Shown here: piece after piece, positions 58,718 through 64,000 of the stretch
Layout of the letters: every line of letters begins with the position of its first letter
Position numbering within the stretch: the first letter of the stretch is position 1
From: JBDKGH01 sp039798265
Lineage (GTDB): Bacteria; Bacteroidota; Bacteroidia; Flavobacteriales_D; Sanyastnellaceae
Assembly: GCA_039798265.1 (NCBI GenBank)
Contig: JBDKGH010000103.1
Location: forward strand, 14,042-78,041
Reading direction: 5' to 3'
DNA: 64,000 nucleotides
Made by a program: the position numbers and the translations under genes
The notes under the pieces: generated by a model
Told to the model about the DNA's origin: nothing
The model's input: only the letters and a program-made list of their open reading frames with translations
Database searches by the model: none

Positions 58718-61700
58718 TTATTTCTGAACCATCATGCGTTGAGTTTCGGTTTTACCGTTGTAGATAAATTCAACCATGTATAGACCAGAAGCAAGTGGCT
58801 TCTCGAATGATACGATAGTGTTGAGTGAACCTTCAACTACGAATTGGTTAGTGTAAACCACACGACCCATACCATCTAGGATGCGAACTTGCATTTTATC
58901 GGTGTCAACACCGTAAACATTCAAGTTAACTGCAGTACCGTTGTTAGGGTTAGGATACAATGCAACCTCTTCGCCCATGAACTCTTCGTTACGAGCTTCG
59001 ATGTTCTCAAGCTCTTCGCCTTCAACGATTGGCATAGCCGAACCAGCGATTTGAAGAACTTGGTCAACTAGACCAAATGTACCTACTACTGTACCGAATA
59101 CAGGAGCAACACGGATTTGGTAAGTAGCACCAGGAACCAAGAATCCAGGAGTGGTAGCGTTTACAGATGCCAAAGACAAGAAACGGTTACCAGCTGGACC
59201 ATCAAATGTAGTAGCAACGCCAACAGTTGGAGTCAATTGAGTGAATTCCCACTTGTAGTAAGAAGCACCGCAGATCCAAGCTGTAGCACCTACAGTTGAG
59301 TTCAAGAAACGTTGGTTTGGTTGAGCGTCAGAAGCACGCAAGTTCAATTCAGCGTGAGGAGCGATAGTGATCGTACATGGAGTGATACCGTTAACAACGA
59401 TTGTTTCAGCGTTGCTAGCAGCGTCTGCCAAGTTGTAAGATGCATTCACCAACACGTTGTAAGAACGTCCGTATTGCATACCTAACACGCTAGACATTGG
59501 GATAGTAGTGCTACCACCAGAAGTAGAGAATGTGAAGGTATCAGCAACTGGGTCGCCACCTGTTGGAACTTCAGTGAAGCTACCTGTGTAAGAGTTAGCA
59601 CCAGTATATGATGCTTTGAAACCAGAACACAAGCTAGTGAAGTTCGAAGATACGTTGTTACAAACTGAAGCACCAAGGTATTGGATACATACAGTAGTAG
59701 GAGCACCACCGTTAGTACCATCTTGGTTACGAACCAATACGAAGTACTGTTGACCTACGGTCAAAGCGTCGTTCAACAAGATAGTGTTTGTACCATCATT
59801 TTCAGACTCAACCAATGTAGTACCAGCAGCGTTTTGCAATTCGATATAAGTATCGTTTGCAGACGTAGCAGAGATACGACAAGCATTAGTTTGAGCAGTG
59901 AAGCGGTACCACAAGTCTTGACCAGCACCAGCAGGAGCAGCACCACCTAGAGCACCGGCACCAGGAGTAGCCAAATCAAGGTTTTGAGAAACTACGTTGC
60001 TAGAGATACAAGTTGGGTATGAGCGTGGAGTCAAAGCCAACGCGTTTGCACGCAAATCGTTGGTGTAAGGCTCAACAACAGCCAAGTTGAATGTACCTGT
60101 AGTGAATGTAGCTTGGTTAGAGCTATAAACACGCAAGAAGTAGTTTGTTTGTGGAGTTACAGCAATGCCAATTGGGTTACCCACCGTGAATGAACCACAT
60201 ACGTTGGCATAGGTCAAGCTATTGCATGAACCAGTGTACAACGCATAGTAATAAGTACCCGATGCTGGTGAGCCAGCACCGCCATTCATACTCAATATTA
60301 CACTGCTCAACTCATCAGAGTCGAAAGAGTACCAAAGATCTTTGTGGATAGAGAAAGTACCACCACAAACACCAATGTTCGCATTTGGACCCGCAGAAGC
60401 ACAAGTAGTGTTACCTGATACGTAAGCGGTGTTGAATGGACTTTGGATGCTCAATGCTGTAGCACCGCTGCACAAGTCGTTCGACTGTTGTGGGCTGCAC
60501 AATGGGTTACATGTTACAGTCATATCAAATGCACCTGTTGAGGTACCAAATCCATGTACCATGATGTAGTAATCGTTACCAGTGATAGAGTTGAATGTAA
60601 CAGTAGAACCGAGACCGAAAGGATCGCTCACGTTATCATCATCATTACCAGTGATACAGCTTAAGTTGCCACAAGTACCAGTGTAAACTGAAATACGTGA
60701 GTCAAAGTTAGCTACAGTAACTGTAACTTCTTGGTTGTTACCGCTCAATACGTACCAAATACCAGGAGCAGTTTGTGTACCAGCTGCGGCACCACACTGA
60801 TCAGGCATTTGATCGTTAGAAGCACCTACTGTAGTAGCGCTAACAGTAGCACCACAAGTTACAGATTCTGCACCAATACATACGTCATTAGCGAATGAGG
60901 TAGTCACGTTGAATGGACCAGCCCAAGCAGCATAACCATCACCAGTACCAGTACAATCGCGACGGATGTAGTACTGATAAGCAGTAAGTGGAGTCAAACC
61001 TGTTACAATAGCTGGGTTAGCTGTAGTAGTTACAGTAGTACCCGTACCTTGAGTAAATCCAGGAGCACCGTATTCAATCTCAACAGTAGCAGAAGTACAA
61101 CCAGCACCACAAGAATATGGAGCTTGGAAACCTGCACCGTAAGCTGAAGCAGTGAATGGAGTCAAGTTTGGACATGGAGGAGGATCAACACAAGCCACAG
61201 TAATAGTGTAACCAGTGCCAATACCAGAACCGTCAGAGTTAGTTGCAAAAGTTACAGGAGCACCAGGAGTTGAGCTAGTCAACTGAGTGTAAGTACCCGC
61301 AGCATTAGCAGCACCCCACAAAGTACCCGTGTTGTCTGGACCTTCATAAAGTTCTAGGTAATCCCAACCTACTTCAAGACCACCAACTGGAACAACAATC
61401 ACGATGTTGAACACTTTTCCTGATGGAGGATAAAGCGTCAAGTAACCTGTTTCGTTGTTTTGGTAGTTACCAGCAGGTCCACCGCTATCGTAAACGGTAG
61501 CGTTACATACAGTCAAGCTGTTAGAACCAGAAGCTGGTACAGTGATGAATGTATTGAAGGAAACTGGGCCAACCCAAGCACCGTAGTTACCAGAACAGTT
61601 AGAACGGTAGTACAAAGTGTAGTTTTGGTTGGCCGCCAAACCAGAAATTGATGCACCAGGAGAGGCAGCTGCCAATGTTGGTGTAGTAGATCCTGTTGGA

Positions 61701-64000
61701 GCAGAAATGCTTGTTCCATAATAGAAATCAGCAATACCACTTGTCCAGTTAATCACACCTGTACCAGCTGTTGGGTTGGTAATCACTGAAGGAGTTCCAA
61801 CCAATGCAGGACAGTTTGTGTTAAAGTTGAATGGACCTTGCCAGAAACCTTGGCTAGCACCGCAATTTGAGCGGATGTAAGCGGTGTAGTTAGTAGCAGC
61901 AGTCAAACCTGTGATGTTGTAAACTGAAGTTACGTTGCTCACAGTTGGAGTAGTTGCACCTGTTGGAGCTGTCAATGGAGCTGCACCGTAGTAGATGTCA
62001 GCAGCACCGCCAGTCCAAGTGATATCAGCATCCATGTTGAATGCATCGCCTACTGCAGTGATCGCTGTTACAGGAGCACAGTCAGAACACTGAACGTTAG
62101 CTGTGAAACCAGTATAGTTCACCGATGTATCAGAGCTGAAACGAATAGTCAAAGAACCACCCGCTGTTGGCGAATACACAGCAAAAGTACCTTGGTCAGC
62201 GTCAAGAGATGAAGCACTTGACTGATAAAGAAGAGTACCCGCTGTGCCAACACCCGCATAAATACGAATGTAGTCAAAACCAGCTTCAACATCGAAAGTA
62301 CCTTGGATACCCATGTAAGCTGTTGGGCTAGTAGCATTGATTACCAAGTAACCGTCAACACTAGCGCTGTAGTTAGCTGATGGACCAGCATGATCGGCGA
62401 TAACCGCATTACAAGAAGTGATAGTGGCGTTACCTGTGCTAGGAACCAATGTGTACGTGTTGAAATTACGAACAGTAGACCACAAACCTTGTGAACCACC
62501 ACAGTTTGAACGGAAGTACAAATCATAAATCAAACCTGGTGTTAAACCAGTGATTACATAACCTGAAGCTACGTTAGAAACAGTAGGAGTAGTAGCGCCT
62601 GTTGGAGGAGTGATACCAGCTGGACCATAGTAAAGGTCACCGTTACCACCAGTCCAAGTTGAGGTTGCTGTTAATGCAGCTACGTTAGCCGTTACAGAGA
62701 ACGCAGTCAAAGCTGGACAGAAAGTGTCGTAAGCTATTGGACCTACCCAGTTACCCACCAAACCACCACCACAGTTGCTACGAACGTAAACTTGGTATTG
62801 TGTATCAGCAGTCAAACCTGTGATAGTTTGAGGTGAAGCTACGCTAGCAGCTGTTGGAGTTGTAGCACCTGTTGGAGCAGTCAATGGAGCTACACCGTAG
62901 TATAGATCTGCAGTACCGCCAGTCCAAGCGAAATCAACATCCAAAGCGATGTTATCAGCAGTAGCTGTAACAGCAGTTACATCTTGACAAATTGCACGAG
63001 CACAGATGGTGAAACCACCGTTACCCGAACCAATCAAGTTGTGCCATACACGAACGAAGTAGGTGTTACCAATAGTCAAACCAGTGTATGTGTTTGTCTC
63101 AAGGCCTAGTGTACCTGTGTTATTGATGTTACCACCAATAGCTGTCATTGCAGTAGCGCAAGTTCCAGGAGCTACACCACCATCGTACAATTGGAATACC
63201 GCGTTGAACGCAGGACCCGATTGAACTTGAAGTTCTACAGAAGTAGTTGTAGCTGTGAATTTGTACCATACATCATCATCAGCAGTTGTTGGCTGAGGTG
63301 TGTTAGCTGAAGGAGTAGCACCCAATGTGGTTGTAGTACCAGAAACTGGAGCTGCACAAGTGATACCAGGAACAATGTTGAATGCACCTGCACACTCGTC
63401 GTTCGTAGGAACTGGAGGAGGGTTGAAAGCAGAAATGTGGAAGTGACCTGCACCAGCTGCGCCAGTACCAGAATCAAATACACGCACCCAGTATTGACCT
63501 GAAGGAAGAGCAGTCATAGTCAAGTTTTCAACTAAACCAGTAGCACCTGCGTTAGAACAACCAACAGAGGTAACACCCAAGTCAGAGAAACATTGAACAA
63601 CAGGGTTATAGTTCGCCTCAGAAACTACAGAAACACGAATGTCTTGAGTAGTTGGGTTGAAGAAAGTAAACCAAACGTCGTCATCTGGAGTACCAGCACA
63701 AGCAGCTGTGATACCCGCAGAAGCAGTCGCTGTTGCAGAACGGTAGAAACCGCAGTATTCTGCAGGAGGAGCGATACCAGTAGCGATAGCTACGGCACCC
63801 GCTGGCTCGTCGTTAGTAACTGCTGGAAGGAATGAACCACCAGCCAAAGTGCCACCATTCGTGAACAATACAGAAGTATAACACTCTGGTACTACCAACA
63901 TGTTATCTACTGCAGTACCACCAAATAGGTTAGTATTCAACGACTGTTGACACAACAAGCTAGCACCGCTAACTGCAGCTGTACCAGCACCGTTGATACC
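58718..64000 (-). CDS. giant exported multi-domain adhesin with T9SS type-A sorting domain (5' end outside window)
   Basis: At least 1760 residues; the frame is open through the right edge, so the N-terminus and signal peptide are outside the window. Visible domains in order: two PPC-like jelly rolls (about 30-330, NDEPAGA.., NDECAGAFNI), two fibronectin-III-like modules (about 333-510), a CUB-like domain (about 520-640), two more fibronectin modules (about 640-813), a second CUB-like domain (about 817-937), a further fibronectin module (about 937-1030), three PPC-like domains (about 1033-1437), more beta domains, and a type-A sorting domain at the end (EEVALYPNPNNGTAVNLNV, SGLYMVEFIYNGK, QRMMVQK). 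The codon choice is strongly uniform (GTA, ACA, CCA, GGT), as in highly expressed genes. Probably a major surface adhesin. Confidence 0.92.
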   Translation of the reverse strand, partial: GINGAGTAAVSGASLLCQQSLNTNLFGGTAVDNMLVVPECYTSVLFTNGGTLAGGSFLPAVTNDEPAGAVAIATGIAPPAEYCGFYRSATATASAGITAACAGTPDDDVWFTFFNPTTQDIRVSVVSEANYNPVVQCFSDLGVTSVGCSNAGATGLVENLTMTALPSGQYWVRVFDSGTGAAGAGHFHISAFNPPPVPTNDECAGAFNIVPGITCAAPVSGTTTTLGATPSANTPQPTTADDDVWYKFTATTTSVELQVQSGPAFNAVFQLYDGGVAPGTCATAMTAIGGNINNTGTLGLETNTYTGLTIGNTYFVRVWHNLIGSGNGGFTICARAICQDVTAVTATADNIALDVDFAWTGGTADLYYGVAPLTAPTGATTPTAASVASPQTITGLTADTQYQVYVRSNCGGGLVGNWVGPIAYDTFCPALTAFSVTANVAALTATSTWTGGNGDLYYGPAGITPPTGATTPTVSNVASGYVITGLTPGLIYDLYFRSNCGGSQGLWSTVRNFNTYTLVPSTGNATITSCNAVIADHAGPSANYSASVDGYLVINATSPTAYMGIQGTFDVEAGFDYIRIYAGVGTAGTLLYQSSASSLDADQGTFAVYSPTAGGSLTIRFSSDTSVNYTGFTANVQCSDCAPVTAITAVGDAFNMDADITWTGGAADIYYGAAPLTAPTGATTPTVSNVTSVYNITGLTAATNYTAYIRSNCGASQGFWQGPFNFNTNCPALVGTPSVITNPTAGTGVINWTSGIADFYYGTSISAPTGSTTPTLAAASPGASISGLAANQNYTLYYRSNCSGNYGAWVGPVSFNTFITVPASGSNSLTVCNATVYDSGGPAGNYQNNETGYLTLYPPSGKVFNIVIVVPVGGLEVGWDYLELYEGPDNTGTLWGAANAAGTYTQLTSSTPGAPVTFATNSDGSGIGTGYTITVACVDPPPCPNLTPFTASAYGAGFQAPYSCGAGCTSATVEIEYGAPGFTQGTGTTVTTTANPAIVTGLTPLTAYQYYIRRDCTGTGDGYAAWAGPFNVTTSFANDVCIGAESVTCGATVSATTVGASNDQMPDQCGAAAGTQTAPGIWYVLSGNNQEVTVTVANFDSRISVYTGTCGNLSCITGNDDDNVSDPFGLGSTVTFNSITGNDYYIMVHGFGTSTGAFDMTVTCNPLCSPQQSNDLCSGATALSIQSPFNTAYVSGNTTCASAGPNANIGVCGGTFSIHKDLWYSFDSDELSSVILSMNGGAGSPASGTYYYALYTGSCNSLTYANVCGSFTVGNPIGIAVTPQTNYFLRVYSSNQATFTTGTFNLAVVEPYTNDLRANALALTPRSYPTCISSNVVSQNLDLATPGAGALGGAAPAGAGQDLWYRFTAQTNACRISATSANDTYIELQNAAGTTLVESENDGTNTILLNDALTVGQQYFVLVRNQDGTNGGAPTTVCIQYLGASVCNNVSSNFTSLCSGFKASYTGANSYTGSFTEVPTGGDPVADTFTFSTSGGSTTIPMSSVLGMQYGRSYNVLVNASYNLADAASNAETIVVNGITPCTITIAPHAELNLRASDAQPNQRFLNSTVGATAWICGASYYKWEFTQLTPTVGVATTFDGPAGNRFLSLASVNATTPGFLVPGATYQIRVAPVFGTVVGTFGLVDQVLQIAGSAMPIVEGEELENIEARNEEFMGEEVALYPNPNNGTAVNLNVYGVDTDKMQVRILDGMGRVVYTNQFVVEGSLNTIVSFEKPLASGLYMVEFIYNGKTETQRMMVQK
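61670..62990 (-). repeat. recent fibronectin-III-like module repeats
   Basis: At least four copies in the adhesin share a W(T/S)GG.AD.YYG core followed by an APTGATTPT segment and SNCG; DNA identity in this core is high (compare minus strand at 62860-62930, 62590-62660, 61940-62010 and 61680-61750). The copies come in two pairs about 270 nt apart, with the pairs separated by a CUB-like domain, suggesting duplication of a larger fn3-fn3-CUB block. Confidence 0.72.

Noticed and set aside
59482..63835. Many open frames of 60-90 codons opposite and out of frame with the giant adhesin gene
   Set aside because: They follow from the narrow codon use and module repeats of the real gene; none has a domain, signal peptide or promoter.
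1..64000. CRISPR arrays, insertion sequences, prophage, tRNA or rRNA genes
   Set aside because: No regular short repeats, transposase or integrase, terminal inverted repeats or tRNA cloverleaf were recognised by eye; a tRNA scan would be decisive.

Overview
The window comes from a Bacteroidota chromosome, most likely class Flavobacteriia (a Crocinitomicaceae/Fluviicola-like lineage is my best guess). The evidence is: many exported proteins ending in type IX secretion (T9SS) sorting domains of both types (A: FG-GAP protein, S8 protease, giant adhesin; B: two large PKD/CUB-type proteins); an S46 dipeptidyl-peptidase; DUF4199, DUF6438 and YwqK/MORN families; and promoters of the Bacteroidota form TAnnTTTG, several with a TTTG/TTG box 17-22 nt upstream, instead of E. 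coli-type boxes. The DNA is moderately AT-rich, gene-dense, and has no insertion sequence, prophage, CRISPR array or tRNA that I can see.

Layout. 1-7.4 kb: purB (truncated by the window edge), an MBL-fold hydrolase, a conserved protein of unknown function, a Cys-cluster protein, the SRP RNA gene ffs (absent from any protein view), a DUF4199-glycosyltransferase pair and mnmA. 7.5-16.4 kb: an ECF-like sigma factor translationally coupled to a membrane-anchored PKD protein, then two very large T9SS type-B cargo proteins. 16.5-21.3 kb: M1 aminopeptidase lipoprotein, a HepT/MntA-type toxin-antitoxin pair whose antitoxin has lost its catalytic motif, an rRNA-type methyltransferase, a DUF2520 dehydrogenase and kdsC. 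21.4-26.4 kb: an unknown exported protein and a five-gene operon (M1 peptidase, bioY, paaG-like, DUF551, DUF1572). 26.4-35.8 kb: FG-GAP T9SS protein, small envelope proteins, pckA, and an rsmE-DUF4359-GH20 operon. 35.8-43.7 kb: AsmA-family protein, aroC, a beta-barrel candidate, hutI and fused ftcD. 43.7-50.9 kb: S8 protease, YwqK-like protein, mdh, S46 peptidase and a DUF6438 lipoprotein. 50.9-64 kb: yidC, a FecCD/ATPase importer pair, MuiA-like protein, a GPH/SLC45-type sugar transporter, ribA, and a giant T9SS type-A adhesin whose N-terminus lies outside the window.

How it fits together. Most of the window is housekeeping metabolism (purine, riboflavin, chorismate, histidine breakdown, gluconeogenesis/TCA) interleaved with envelope biology: protein insertion (SRP RNA, YidC), lipid/LPS functions (AsmA, KdsC, glycosyltransferase), peptide scavenging (two M1 enzymes, S46, S8), chitin/GlcNAc processing (GH20) and large surface proteins exported by T9SS. 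The T9SS machinery itself is not here.

The most interesting points are: (1) a sigma/anti-sigma-like pair in which the membrane partner ends in a domain resembling the T9SS type-B cargo sorting domain and sits directly upstream of two real type-B cargoes, which could be a secretion-load sensor; (2) a HepT toxin with an intact RNase motif paired with an MntA homologue whose GSX10DXD motif reads DCX10ELN; (3) several genes whose TAnnTTTG box lies only 4-7 nt before the start codon, implying leaderless or near-leaderless mRNAs.
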